NCBI GenBank assembly: GCA_018881555.1
Contig: JACAXG010000053.1
Coordinates: 4,515,210-4,579,209, forward strand
DNA: 64,000 nucleotides
From: Amblyornis subalaris
Taxonomy: Eukaryota; Chordata; Aves; Passeriformes; Ptilonorhynchidae
Direction: 5' to 3'
Shown here in pieces: positions 21,019-33,838 of this stretch; the stretch's first letter is position 1, and each line of letters begins with the position of its first letter. The translations under genes and the position numbers were made by a program. The notes under the pieces are model-generated. The model was not told the origin of the DNA. It saw only the letters and a list, made by a program, of their open reading frames with translations, and did no database searches.

Positions 21019-23120
21019 GTTGCTTCCAAAGATCTTAAGTGATAATACAGGCAGGGAAAAAGGAAGAGCACGATGGGTTATAACCTGCCATAAAATCTGA
21101 GGGGAGTGCAGTCAAGGTGAGCATTGCAAAAGCAGCTCCAGCTTTGCATGCATTTTTCTGTTGTTTGTCGTTGTCATCTCTTAACAAGCAGAAATACCTG
21201 AATGTATTANTTCTAATGTTGCGAAATATTTTTTTTTCCAGACCACAGGCTTGTATGACAAGTTTGGGTCAAAATTAGTTTTATAAACTCCTTTCCAAAA
21301 GGAAATTTGCAAAGAGGAGTGCAGTAATTGTATATCTTTTTGTGGGTAGCCAACTGCCAGAATGGACACTCTTTATAAAAAGTAATATTCCTGCTCTGTT
21401 CAAACATCCTTATTTGACCCAGAGTGATAGAATGAAGAAAACACCTTCTAGTTTTTGTGCTTTGGAATTTTGTTCTGGAAGGGATGGCACAGAAGAAGCT
21501 TGGAGAACTTACAGAGAAAGCAGGTGCCTCTGTATTAAATCACAAAGCAGTAAATAAGCTTGCTGCATATTTATAAGGTTTGTTGTAGTATCAGTTGTAT
21601 CTTTTTATCATGTATATCTATATACATCTGATTCTAATACGATTCTTTCTTTTTGTTCTGGCCTGTTTTATCTTAGAATCTTTTGGATACAAACAACAGG
21701 GTCGATGTCCCACAGGCACAGACATGCCACTTTAGACTAGCTGAGCCTTTTTAAGTTCATCACCCTTTTTATCTGTGTTTGAACTGAGAAGATGGGCAGA
21801 GTGCCTAAAGCCATGATTCAGAGTACAGCACAGCAGCATGGCAGCCCCCTTGCCTTGGGATTGCTTTCTGCTCACTGGTGTACGTGCTGGAGCAGGGAGA
21901 CGGATGCAAGGTGAACCATTCCTTCAGGGATTTACCCCAGGTTGTACGGTGTTTGGAAGGGAGAATGGCAATGGGGAGTTTTCTCACCCCATAACCAATG
22001 TGTCCTTCCCAATTCCTTTTCCCGTCTCTCTGAGAATTTTCCTCCCTGAAATTCCTGGTAAACCAACCCCATTTTGTCACCCAGACAGCTCTCAGTTTTG
22101 AACTGAGCTGCAATTAGTAATAACAGGAGCATTAGGTGATTTCATGATATTTTCTTGTCTGAATTGTGTAATTAAACCTGGCTTTTTTATTAACCTGCTG
22201 TTTTTCATGCGAAGGCACTTTTCTTTTTGAAATGTTTTAGGAGTGATGGCAGATCACCAATCCATACTTTGAGAAATATCAGTGCCTAAATAGCTGTTTT
22301 GAAGGCAGAGCCAACAATGCAGAAACCTGGTTTCTGTCGCTAATGTGCNCAGCGCTCATCTTCTGACGTGCCCTAATAATTGCCATTTGTATTAACTGTA
22401 TCATCACCCACTGAGAGGGAAAATACACCCTGTAGNAAACATGAACAGGGACAAGCAAAAGCAGGGGAGCTGGCAGATCACGGCCTTTGCTTTTCTGTTG
22501 TTGGCTTTTGTATTCAAGTTCAGTGTAACGCAAAAAAAAAAACCTCATTTAAAGAAGTTGAGAAGTCTGGTTTTAATGAAGCAGGCAGTGGGTTTCTTTC
22601 TGCCTTCACCGGTATTGTTAGTACAATATTTAGCAAACACTAAAATAATTCCTCATCTAGGTGAATACAGTAATGTAAACCTTAATTTTAACAGTCAAAC
22701 TAAGAACACAATATTTTTGAAGGGCTATTTATTTTAAGACCCAGCAGTGACTATTTCTTGACTGNTTTAAGCCTGTGCAGTGCCAAGAGGGCTGATCCCA
22801 TCCTGTCCCCCNGCCCCCATCCCAGCCCCGTGAACTCTCCAGGTTCTGCTGCGCTGGCACCGGCACTAGNGCAGCAATGGAGTTACCAGACTTAGGGACA
22901 TGATCCAGACGAAAATTAGTAGAGGAAAAAAGCTTTCAGCTGTACTAATTCCCTCATTCAGCAGAAGGTGCAGCTGCATTAGCTGCGGGCTGGCGTTGGA
23001 GGAAGGGTTGGGAACGCGCTGCCAGAAGGCAGAGTGGGACCTCCCCTCTTGGCAGCCACGGGCAAGTAGATTGGATTGAGCGTGTTGTGAAAGTGTCATC
23101 TGAGTCCCATCTTCAAAAGA
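21019..23120. other. intergenic DNA, nothing recognised
   Basis: AT-leaning noncoding sequence. No open frame has a recognisable product and no interspersed repeat was recognised. Confidence 0.55.
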
Positions 23121-23129
23121 CGTTTGTAT

Positions 23130-23570
23130 GCTGATGAGTTTCAGTATCACTGAAACTGGCGGCTGCTGGGGCTGGGATCCCGGGCAGGACGAGCCCTGAG
23201 GTGCCACCCCTGCGCCGGGCGCCGGCTCCTTGCGCCAGAGCCTGCAGTCCCTCGGGAGGCAGCGGCGGCTCCCCCCGCCCTGCTGGCAGCCGGGACGCTC
23301 GGCAAGGAAGCACGAACGCTGGGGGCAAGCGCTGAGGAGACTGAGGTCACACCTCATCCCTCCGGCCCCTCGCGGTGGCCATGGCCAAGAAGCGATGCTC
23401 CCACACCACACGGTGTTTGGGAGCGAGACGCTCGGCTCCTCCCGGGCACAGCGCTGCTGCCGCCCTGCCTCGGCTGCCGGGCAGCTTCCCAGAGAGGGGA
23501 GGCCACTGCGCTGTGTCCCAGCTTCCCGGAGAACACCTGCAAGATTCCATGGGACAGCGGCATTGAGTGT
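23130..23570. other. GC-rich, CpG-bearing patch with long open frame on minus strand
   Basis: Around 440 bases of raised GC with moderate CpG. A minus-strand frame stays open from 23741 to 22866 (291 codons, two Ns), and shorter frames are open on the plus strand. The translation is rich in Ser, Pro, Gly and Cys with no domain I recognise. This most likely reflects composition, not a gene. Confidence 0.35.
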
Positions 23571-26500
23571 GCCAGGGTAGCAGTTTTTGCTTGATAGTTT
23601 TGGATTGTGCNTGAGGGAAAGAGGAAAGGGCAGCAGGAGCCCTGGTTTATCTTTGTGCGGGCACTGACACACGCCAAGTCCCAGGCCTTGGTGCAGGGAT
23701 GGGAGCCCAGGACTTGCCCTCCCTGAGAGCGCCCTGAGCACGAGGTCTCCCTTGTGCTCTAATTAAAGGATGCCGTGCAAAATGAGGCTGTGACCAGAAG
23801 ACTGAGAGCCAGGAGAGCAGGTTGTTCCTGAAGTGACTGGAACCACTCTTAATGGAACCTCGAGAGGTGAACTTGAAGCTACTTGGAGGATTGAAAATAA
23901 GGTCTCTGCTACCCCTCAAAGCAGAGTATTCTGTGGGAGCCCTTCTCAGCAGACATGATGTGCGACCACTACCAAGGCTAAAACCATTTCCCTTGGGAGG
24001 TGTGGTTTAGTGGAGTGCAGATTTTGGCACAGTTCCCACCTCTGGCTCAGCTTCCCTTCTGCAGGGGGTAGGATCTGACTANGGTACAGGAACAATCAGA
24101 CTTCTCACAATCAGACTTTTCTTGCCTCCACACTGGTGTGCAAGGTAAATTTTTCTGTTGCTGTTGCTGCAACCATTGTGGATGAAGAGCCAAGGAAGGC
24201 AGCTTCTCCCAGCAAATCTTGCCTGATTCTCTCTGTTGGGTAGGTAGCACTATGTGGTGATGGCTTTCCCAGCCAGCCTCCCTCTCACAGCCTCCCTGGG
24301 GCAGTGGAGTCTTGCCATACCCTACTCCGACTGTTATCCTCTTTTCCCTCTCTACTGTTAGAGCAGCCACCTGGAAAACACAGAAGGTTGCAGGCAGGAG
24401 CTTGTACCACCAGGAGAGAGTAGTAGGGAATGCCTGTTGATTTTGCCAGAAGATGCTGCCTTCATGAGAACAAGAAGCAGAAAGGAATCCACTGCAGTGG
24501 GAACAAGGGTGCTAATCCACGGTGTTCCTCTAACCTGATTTATGTGTTCCCAGTCCCAAAGTCAGCCTTGTCTAGTATATGAGCTCCTTCTGAAAGAGAT
24601 GCCAAGCAGTTCAGTGCTTGCAAGAGTAAGGTGNTTTTGTCAGGCTGTAAACATTTTAGAGAGTTTCAGTGTGAAAGCACCAATAACTATGTTCCTGTGC
24701 ACTGTTGTGGCTTGGTAGATGAAGAGAACGGCACAAAAAGCTTTATATTTTGAAATTAAACGTTTTGGTTCTGCCTTTGCATCCTTTACCAGATCTCAGA
24801 CCTGGAGGAGTGCCTGCATGGATGTTGTGAGCCCTGATGTGCCTCGCAGTCCCTGCGAGCTGTCGCCCAGGCCAGGGAGCTGCTGTGGAAGGCTACGTGA
24901 CCCTGGCCAGCCTTCCTGCNCAGCTTTCCTTCACACAGAGACTGGAAAGTAGGGGAGAATGTTGTTCACCATTCCCTCATCTGACTCGGGTCAGCACATA
25001 GGATGAGGAAGATGCCTTGAAGTCCACACTGCCCTTTTGGTCTGCATGTGTGTGATGACTTACCCAGACACTTCCGGAGAAGAGTTCCCATCAGAAAGGT
25101 GTCTGAGGGCCCTGACCCGTGGGCTGACTCACACAGTCACACAGGGTGAGGGTGTCGAGGATGTTGATGGTGGTGGGAGCCGCCCTCTGCATCAAGGGCT
25201 GGGCCTCAGGGGCTGCCACACCAGCTCTGTCCTCTCAGTGGTCAGGGGACATCTCCAGGGGCAGTGACTTTCTCCATGGAAGTTAGGCTCAGTAGGGACC
25301 AGCTGTCAGGCTCTGAAGCACTTGCTGCTTTTGACTGTGTGTTTTGGACAGAATCCCCTTCCATCTGCATTGGTGCAACTATTGTTTGTATACATGATTT
25401 TCAGAAGGGATTTCCCTTCCTTCCTGCTCCTTTTAATATCGTGTAGCAGCTAAAAGCAGGGAAAAGAGACTGGCACCATATGACCAACCAGCTGTCTGTG
25501 GACTGTCAGAGCATATTGAGGGGAACACAATGTGACTACCTTTGGTGCTTGATCATTCAGTCTCTGTTGGCTAAGCTATACACTGTCTTCCTTCCACTCA
25601 GTTATCCTGAATGTCACGTGCTGGGGCAGTGCATGGTTTACAGGACAGTATTTTGAATTTAAGAAAAAGTAATCTGGTCCATCTCCAGTGCATGGTAAGA
25701 GCCCCTTCCTAGAAAAGCAGCATGACTCATGCTGCTGGAGCATCCAGTGCCAAGTCATCCTTTCTGTTGCACAGTGATGTCTTCACTTTTCTAAATTGCC
25801 TTTAAAGGCAGGAGAGCAGGTCGCCATTGCTCCAGCCTGAAGGNAGCAAACATAAGTGTTTAGGAATGAGAATTTCCAAAGGATGTGAAGCAAAGCTAAG
25901 TATAGATGCCTCACACTGACTGATGTTGNAGAGATAGTGAGTTGCCTTTGACTTCAGTCCTCTCAGTTTTCTCTGCAAAGGAAACACAAACACATTTTAG
26001 AGAACTCTTCCATTATTTGTGAGTTTCATGGATGTACAAAGACATGTAAGTATCCTTCAGTTTCCACTAGGAAATCAAGATGCTTTTACAGAGGGAAAGG
26101 AAAGCACCCCGAGGTGCACAGAGAGCACAAGGCATGATCTGTCACTGGAGCACTGCAGCAGGGAAAGGCAGTTTGGAGGCAGGAGGGAAAAGATAATCTC
26201 TGTGCCTCTTGAGGAATTGATCAGGTAAAGACTTTTCTGAGGATGCCTCCTGAACTCTGCTGTCTGGCACAGCCAGTCACCAGAACTGTTAGGCACAAGT
26301 TCCTCAGGTTGAAGTTTGATGTGTGGAGATTCCCCAAGAAACTGACCCAAAAAAGGGGAAATGCTCCATAAGGAAAGAGAAAAGAGTGCTTTCATTACTG
26401 ATCCGATGAAATGACTAATTGCTAGGAAGCCACACTTTCTCTGAGTTGGCAGATCTGAGTTCCCTCAATATACAGATGACAGTANTATACTCCACACACT

Positions 26501-28190
26501 TTGCCAGCAGACATACTGCCTTATTTACTCAGAAATATGTCGCGTTTTATTTGACAAGTGGTAAAAACATGGTCTGCTTTACTTCTCTTTAACATTCTAA
26601 TTTTTAGGCTGCNGAGGTACACTCCTATGCCTTCACCTATTCAAGGAGGATAGGTTCTCATGAAAGCTGTATGATGACTGTTATTGATTATGACCAATAA
26701 TGTGTTATTTTTGTCTGTCCCTTCTTCCTTCTCTCTTGCATTATTTATACTGCAATCATTTTCCTTCTAGTGACAATCAACATCATTACCTCTCTTCACA
26801 AACTACACACTGCTGTTTCTCAAGTCTACTGNCTTCTGCAAGCAAGTTTCCAGTTATTCTTTACGGGTTGTAATTCATCTGAATGGACATAGAATTATTG
26901 TCTTTTCCTTTCTGCAGGTATTTCCCTGCATTTATGGAANTCTGTGGAAAACCACACTATATTAATTCAGCATTATGGACTGAGGTTGGGACATGAGCTG
27001 ATGTCATGTACCTGCTGCAAAGCCTCAGTATGTCAAAAAGAGCTGCTAACTGCACTGCCTGGAGTAGAAAGTTTGAGTAATCAAGAAAGGGGAAATGGTG
27101 AGTAGCATATGAACAGAGTTGTTCATCATTTTCATGTCGGCTTCTGCTATAGGGAAGGAGGAGAACTAAAACCTGCAGAAATCTAATTCTGATTGCAAGA
27201 ACATCATGGCAAATGCACATAATTTACTGCTGATGCACTTAAAGAACTGTGGTGGCTAGATAAGGTGAGTCAAGGCAGTTCTAACTCACTTGCACAATTT
27301 ATTTAACGTAACATAGCTGATTTGAATTTTTGTGAATTAAGAAATTTTGAATTAAATTTTTTATGACCCTGGTTTTTTTTTCCTTCTTCCTCCTTCTGCA
27401 TATTCTCTTTCTTCCTCCCGCTTTCCTTTTCCTTCTCAGAGGAGCTGTTTGGCAACTTGAGGTGGTTTTCCTGTCTGCATTTTTTGCATTTAGCCCCTGT
27501 GTTTTGGAGAAGTGCCTGCCTGCAGCAGCCTAGACAGGCTCCCAGGGCTGGGAGCATGCTTTCTAAAACATGGATGTAGATTTACTCCACCTTTGACCCT
27601 CTTCCACTGTGGAACTGAAGAAATCTCTGAACTGCAGGGCTGGGTTCAGTCCTCTCCTCCGCATGTTGCTCCCAGCACCCTACCCGAAATATTACTGCTT
27701 TTCCCAAGCAGTTGTTTCACAGCCCAGGAAAATGCAGACGAGGCTTTCATCCTCACTTCGTGTCTCCTCTCTCACATTTAGGAAGAGGGTAGGAGGTGCT
27801 CGTATCTCTTCACCCTTCTTGCTGATTTCTGTTTCCTTTCCCTCCTGGCCCCACTGAAAGATGAGGTACTGCAGTAAAGGTTTCTCACTGTCTTCTCCTC
27901 CTGGATTTGGGGACAGAAAGGAGCAGGATCCACTCCTTTTTGTTATTGCCAGGGCTACTGAATCCCTTCCAGACCTGCTTGTACTTCTGTGATCTGAGTT
28001 TGGGTGATGCACAAAGTTGCCCATTTCTGCTTTATTTCCCAGAATAGCACAGATGTTTGGGAGAAGCAGTGGCTGTGGGAAATGACTTTCCTGTGAACTA
28101 TGAGAAAGAAATAGCTGTGATCACGATGGGTGGATCCTCCTTTACCCTGCTTGTCTAGATCAGCCTTCTAGAATAACTTCCCCTGGGAGT
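23571..28190. other. intergenic DNA, no gene recognised
   Basis: Mixed composition. A CTCF-like core on the minus strand (CAGAGGGCGG read in reverse) lies at 25181-25194. A pyrimidine-rich tract occurs at about 27380-27440. All open frames are short and lack recognisable motifs. No repeat family was identified. Confidence 0.5.
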
Positions 28191-28214
28191 GCAAATTTNT
28201 TTTAGTGAAATTCA

Positions 28215-28246
28215 GATTTCAAGGGAGATCCTGATTTCAAGGGAGA
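28215..28246 (+). repeat. short tandem duplication, 18-base period
   Basis: GATTTCAAGGGAGA occurs at 28215-28228 and again at 28233-28246, a small local duplication. Confidence 0.8.
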
Positions 28247-28559
28247 AGATCACGTTTCAGGTAACATGGGCCTCCTCTAATGTCCTCTTGTCTTCTCATC
28301 TACAGTCCTNTCTCCCCTCCAGTATAAGTGCTAATTATGATTTTGTGTTGCTCACATCTCTGTCTTTGTTTCTCCAGGAGAGCCAGGGAGGGGCAGGGAA
28401 GGAAGAGTCAGAACTACAGATAAAAAAAAAAAAAACCACAAAAAACACACCAGCCTTTTTGGCATCGTTTGTGAAGGAAAGGGGAGGGAACGAGAGAGAT
28501 CCTAATCTTAATATGTATTAGGTGCTCCCATACGACAGCGGTGGGTGTGGACTGAAATG

Positions 28560-29050
28560 CTCGGTAGCTGGGAGATGGTAGATTAGGCAGATTGTTTGCT
28601 GGGAGATGGATAGGGAGAAAAGAGCAGGAAAGACTCAAGGAGGGGCTGGAGCAGAAGGGTGTGAGGTAAGTAATGGAAAGAAAAGTTCAAGTAAGTCGCA
28701 GAGGAGTTGAAAATAGAGGCAGGAACTGGGAAGGGAGGGAACAGACAGAGGATGGAGGGGAAAAAAAAGATGGGAAGATGAAAGCCGTGGGAGTTGATTC
28801 AGCTCCTATTAAAGTTGACAGCGTTACTCTTTAGAGAGAGTAGGCTTGGCTTATAGGAAGATTTTGAAATAGGACAGAAGGAGGAGAGGAGGACTGGTAG
28901 ACAAAAGACAGACAAAAAGAAAGAGCAAGGAGAAGAAATAGGCTAAAATGGAAATAGAAAATAGTTGAAAATGAACACTGGGAAGCATGCTCTGTATATT
29001 GGAAGTATGCTGGAAAAGGGAAGGAGATTGAAACCAGAGCNAAGAAAAAT
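28560..29050 (+). repeat. purine-rich asymmetric tract
   Basis: About 490 bases with a strong excess of A and G on the plus strand (GGGAGATGGATAGGGAGAAA and similar), irregular and not a simple tandem repeat. Open reading on the complementary strand is Phe/Leu/Ser-rich purely because of composition. Confidence 0.55.
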
Positions 29051-30221
29051 GCATGAGATCATTTTGTGATTTCAGATTTACATCCTGGGGAATATGAGAC
29101 TCCTGCCNGTGGAGCTGAGGCCTTGAGAAAAACCTGTGGCAGATGTGAAGATGTGCAGGGCAGAATATAACTGCANACTATAAAATGTATTATTTCATGC
29201 AGATACTTTCCTCTTAAGCTGTATACCCTAGAAGTGGAGTGGGCTTGTAGAGCGTGCTGGGGGCTGGGTAGGGAAGATGGGAAGTAGAAAGTANAAGAGC
29301 TAATGACCAGATGGTTTACTAGAGATCTGTGTTTTGGTGTTTATTGGCTCTGACATCTAAGGAAGTGAAAGCTTCNGCTGAAGCTCTTCTCGAAGCTGGG
29401 GCACTATGAGGTCTGTCTCCATGTCGTCTCTGGCATAAAGGTTCCCTGCCAACAAAGCATGACCTCATGCTTCAGTCTTCTCCCTGGGGAGAATACCCAG
29501 CTGCCTGTTCCCACAAAACCTGCAGAGGTTGGGTGTCTCTGCCAGTGTCTGGTCTGCAAAACCCCCCAAGACTCTGCATTCCTGGGTCCCACAGATTTGC
29601 TCTCACTCNGTACAAGAGTAAAACACAGTCAAATGTCAGTGCCCCAGTCCCACCAGCCCCAGGCTCTGGTTTCCAGGAGAGGGGAATGTGACACACTCTA
29701 CCGGGTCCCCTGGCATGTGCCACCTCCAAGGTTGCTTAGCCCAGCAGGTAAGCACAGCTGGAAATACCAGCTCCTTTGTCAAACCTGGGTGAGCTGGGCT
29801 GATGGATTCAAAACCTGATAAGGGAGATCCAGGCATTTGTACATGCACTGAGTAAAATCACGTGAGCTTTTTGGTGTTTTTTTTCCTGGAAACCAGGCTT
29901 AAAGCAAGANTCTTGACCAGGCATCCTTTCCAGAAAGAAAAGACAGCAATGGGCTGCCTGTCAAGGGGGAGCAAGCTGCATGGGCCATATGGGCTGCTGG
30001 TCCTATGCCTCCTCCTGGGAGAAAGCAGGTCCTGAACCTTGGAGGGGTTTGTTGTGCTTGAGAGTTGACTGCCTGAATGCNTCTGGGGCGGGCATTGAGG
30101 GACCTGCCTGCTGCAAGGTCAGCGAGATCCTGCACCGAGTGTTTGGATGAGGGAAAACTTGCTCCAAAGCGTGAACAAGACCCGTGCCTGGGGACAGCCC
30201 ATTGGGTTTGCTCTGCTGTTT
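29051..30221. other. intergenic DNA, nothing recognised
   Basis: Noncoding sequence with several isolated Ns. Overlapping open frames on both strands at 29404-29848 (up to 119 codons) have no recognisable domain. Confidence 0.5.
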
Positions 30222-30289
30222 AGGAGTTGGACTGGGTGATCCTTGTGNGTCCCTTCCAGCTCAGGATGTTCTGTGATTCTGTGATTCTT
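30222..30289 (+). mobile_element. CR1 LINE 3'-end remnant
   Basis: A short stretch matches the last bases of avian CR1 elements: GGAGTTGGACTGGGTGATCC, then GTCCCTTCCAGCTCAGGATG, ending in TTCTGTGATTCTGTGATTCT, the characteristic 8-base terminal repeat. Plus orientation, severely 5'-truncated. Confidence 0.85.
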
Positions 30290-33262
30290 CACTCCCCCAG
30301 TACGAGATCACTACNCCTGAGCGTGAGGGCTCTGGCTCCCACTCACTGCAGCCAGACACAGAGTCNCACAGGGAAAACTGCTTCTGGGGCGGGCCAGACC
30401 TGCCCAGACATCCACAGCTGGGCTGTCACTGCCAGAAATGCCACCTCACCCCACGGACCAGCAATGCAAGTGGTGTCCCTGTGGAAGGAAACCTGCCTTA
30501 ATCGAGGGGGACATTTGTGCTGAGACAAGGTGCTTTTCCATGTGCTCTGTCTTCTTGCCTGTGCGTTTTTGTGACATGAGCAGGGTCTGCTGAGATTATC
30601 TTTTCTCCTCAGCATGATAGCACGAATCGATGGGAGTGGTGTATACAGCTTCGCTGCCTGAGCTCCCTGTGCTCAGCCTGAAGCTTAAAGCACATCTCCA
30701 GCAGGAAAAGAGGGTCTTAAACAGGATCCCAAGCTTTAAGAAGGCTGTAAGTTTATGGCAACACATTTTGAAGACAGAAATAAAAGCAGAATAAATATAT
30801 ATTCCATTACATGNGTTTGTTATAAACTTGGTATGGTGCTGAGAGCATTTAGTATATACAATTCATGGTTACAAACTTCCCAAGGCAAATTCCTAGGCCT
30901 CCTTTTATTGTAGTATTCCTTTCCACCCCATCAGACAGGCATAGCTCCTGAGAGTGGCCAAAAAGTGCTACCCCAGCTCTTCAGGGTTTGATCCCAGTCC
31001 TAGAGAGCCATAAGGNAGGATATGGAAAGTATCAGGTCTTTTTTAAAGTTGGGAATTAAAGATGTTAATTAAAGTTGGGATTTTGGCCACAACCATCTAC
31101 AGTTTTAGATCCCTCAGTTTTTCTTCTCCTGGGCCATTGCAGCTGCATATGCAGCACAAATTCCCCAAGGCTGGAGGGNTTTTTTTTTTGTTTCATTTTC
31201 AATCCTGGTGCATTTTGTTCGCTGTTCTTCAGTCTGTTTATTGATTCTCAGCTTTTTTCATGACTCTAAGTGCCTCTTACTTTGTACTCCTCCCTTTTCT
31301 CCCTCCCCCCAAAACATACCAGCCTGCATTCACTTAGACTGAATCTCAATTTATTTACTGCCTTTTTAGAAACATGGTTTTTTTCCTAAGTCTTGCTGAA
31401 AGAGAGCTGTCCATTAAGGTTTTTTTCCCACTGCAGAGAAGGCTTTGCCCTGTTTTCTCGTGGTGTTTGTGGCAGATGTGAAACCGTTGAAGACAAAATG
31501 TTCTTTTTTTTTTTTTCCATCAGTAGAGTTTTGAATCGTTCAGGCTGAAGCAAATGAGAGCTGTGTGCAGCCAGATGGAGAAAGGGTCCCAGGGTACTTT
31601 TCAACTGTGGGACAGGACATATCACTTTAGCAAATTGTTGCTAGCATCTGTTTTTTGCATGGGGCAGTTCTCTAGCCCCAGATAATCCCCTCTGAGTGCC
31701 AGGACTGGCTGTGCTGTTTGGCTGCTGATCTGTCACTTCCCAGCAATTGAATAACTGCCACAAAGCAGCTATTCCAGAAGCGACATTGCTGCGAGATGAA
31801 TGAATTTATTTAAGCTTTCTACATTATTGTCAAAAAAGTACNGGGCTAATGCATGAAATTTGCTCTGTGTTGATGCTCGTGATAAGGAGTAAGAGAAACC
31901 TTTGCCAATATTTTACTCTCTTATCAAAAAAAAATCAATAAAAGTGCTTCCTGGTAAATAGCATGTTTGACATGTGGCCTGTCTGTCGGGGCGTTTGAAA
32001 GGCTGATAAATACCCAGTATCCATACTACTGTGCTTCCCTGGAAAACAAACAGCCTGGGGGAGAGAAGGGGCTGTGCAGCTCTGCAGTGCACTGTGTCTT
32101 TGTCCTCAGCATCCGCTGAGATGCTGCAAGTCTGGATACACCGATCCTGCTCCTCCCCCCGTCCCCTCTCTCTTCCCACTCTTCAGATCAGCCACGGGAA
32201 CACTGCACAGCCCCAGCCATGCCAAGCACCGTACTGACCCACCAAGGACTTTTCTGAAGGCTACTGCAGGCTCTTAGTGCAGGACTAATAAATTATCATT
32301 TATTCATGATCCTAAATGTGCTTTCACATCCAGGTAAGACTGTTCAGCTAGCCTCCTTCCACCCCTTCCTCATCCCTCCCCCATTTCCTCCAGAGCCCCG
32401 ATTCACTTGCCCTGCAGTCAGTACAAACCTGAAGGCACAGCTCTGATGGGAGGGTCCCACACTGTCTTCACTCTTGCTTATGCAGGTCCAGGTATGTTCA
32501 GCAATACTTTACTCCCCTCGTGTAGTGCTTTGCAATGTGCCTTCTTCTCTGCTGTTTTTGATTTAGGTATGCTGAAAAAAAATAGAAGTGATTGGATTGC
32601 TCTCCCCTGATTATCCTCCTGCTAGCATAATTCATTGTCATTTAGAACATAATTTGCTGCTAGGGACGTGATTAGCTTGGATTAAGACACCATTAAATAA
32701 ACAAGGCTGGGTAAGAGTAAGATGGCTGCAGAAAAAGACAGAGTCGTTGTGCATCAGCTCACATCTTGTAATTAGTNGTGACTGAAAAAGAAATACCTGA
32801 AAATTTGTTAAGGGCCGAGGGAAGTCCCGAAGCAATCTATCCACTGTTTTAGAGTTAGTCTGAGTGTGATGGGTGATCTTAAAAGCAGTAAGTATGTAAT
32901 GATGGACTGAGCAGTGTCTGTATACCTCCCACACAATCTCCTTGATGTCTTCCTCGTCCTCCAAGCCTTGTGCTGGTGTAGCCCTCACTGGATGTGAACA
33001 CACAAATGCTCAGCTGAAGCCATGGTTCTCAGTCTTTGTACTACATGTCCCAGAAAATGTGAAGGTTTAGAGAAATTCAAGTATCATCCTTTTTGGCACC
33101 CTTCTCTAGAGTATGTGGAGGTTGAAGGGGAAATTTGTTGAATCTTCCACAATTCTACGAAGTCAAGAAAGCCACCGCTTCCACCCGCGAGTCGAAGGAT
33201 GAGTTCTGTTCAAGAGCTTCTGGTATTCACATTTCTATTATATCCAAGAGGAATGTTAAAAT
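30290..33262. other. intergenic DNA with two candidate conserved blocks
   Basis: No gene or known repeat. Stretches around 31740-31920 and 32600-32960 look more ordered than their surroundings, with homeodomain-type strings (GCTAGCATAATTCATTG, GTGATTAGCTTGGATTAAG, CTTGTAATTAGT). The second overlaps a 121-codon minus-strand open frame without recognisable motifs. Conservation is unknown. Confidence 0.4.
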
Positions 33263-33838
33263 TTGCATTTTTCCAGTGGCTGCAGAAATACCTTAGAACA
33301 GCTGGGGAAGGTTACCATGGCTGTGAGCAGCAACAGAGTATTGTTAACTGAGTGTGGGACCGGACTTCTATGTTGCACATCAAATGAGAGTTGTAGCACT
33401 TTCTACATGTCCTTAGTGATACCTAAGGACAGATTTAGCTGGGAAGCAGAATGCATTACTGTAAAATCTAGTCTTTTAATTCTTCTCATCCTGAATCTCT
33501 CTGAGCCCAACTCTGCCTCCCTTACAATAAAAAAATGTAGCGTGGTTTTGAACTGTTCAGAGCAGATACTTCCAAGCAAAGTTCTCTGTGTAAAGGGTAA
33601 TATAAGTGAGTTCCCAAGCATTTATTCTGCAAATTACCTGACTTGCTACCTTTTGTTTGCCTTAATTTGGCTGTTAAATTTGATCCCAACTTCACTGAGA
33701 ATATATTTCTTGAAATCAAAACTCGGCCCAAAACTCAGGAGCTGTATAAGAAAGTGTTTAAAAGATACATGCTTTGACAGTGGTCCGCAAATTGTGACAG
33801 CTAATCTTTCTTCATCATGTGTAGAAACTCAGAATTAG
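33263..33838 (+). other. unassigned 191-codon open frame
   Basis: The longest open frame in AT-rich DNA of this window. I do not recognise the product. Visible features are a Cys/Ser-rich N-terminal half and one strongly hydrophobic segment (YLLFALIWLLNLIPTSL, about residues 128-144) followed by a basic tail, as in a single-pass membrane protein. A pyrimidine-rich acceptor-like TTTTTCCAG ends at 33276, just after the ATG. No CpG island or promoter is nearby and there is no polyadenylation signal at its 3' end. One such frame is not surprising by chance in 64 kb, so it is listed as an open frame and not called as a gene. Confidence 0.12.
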
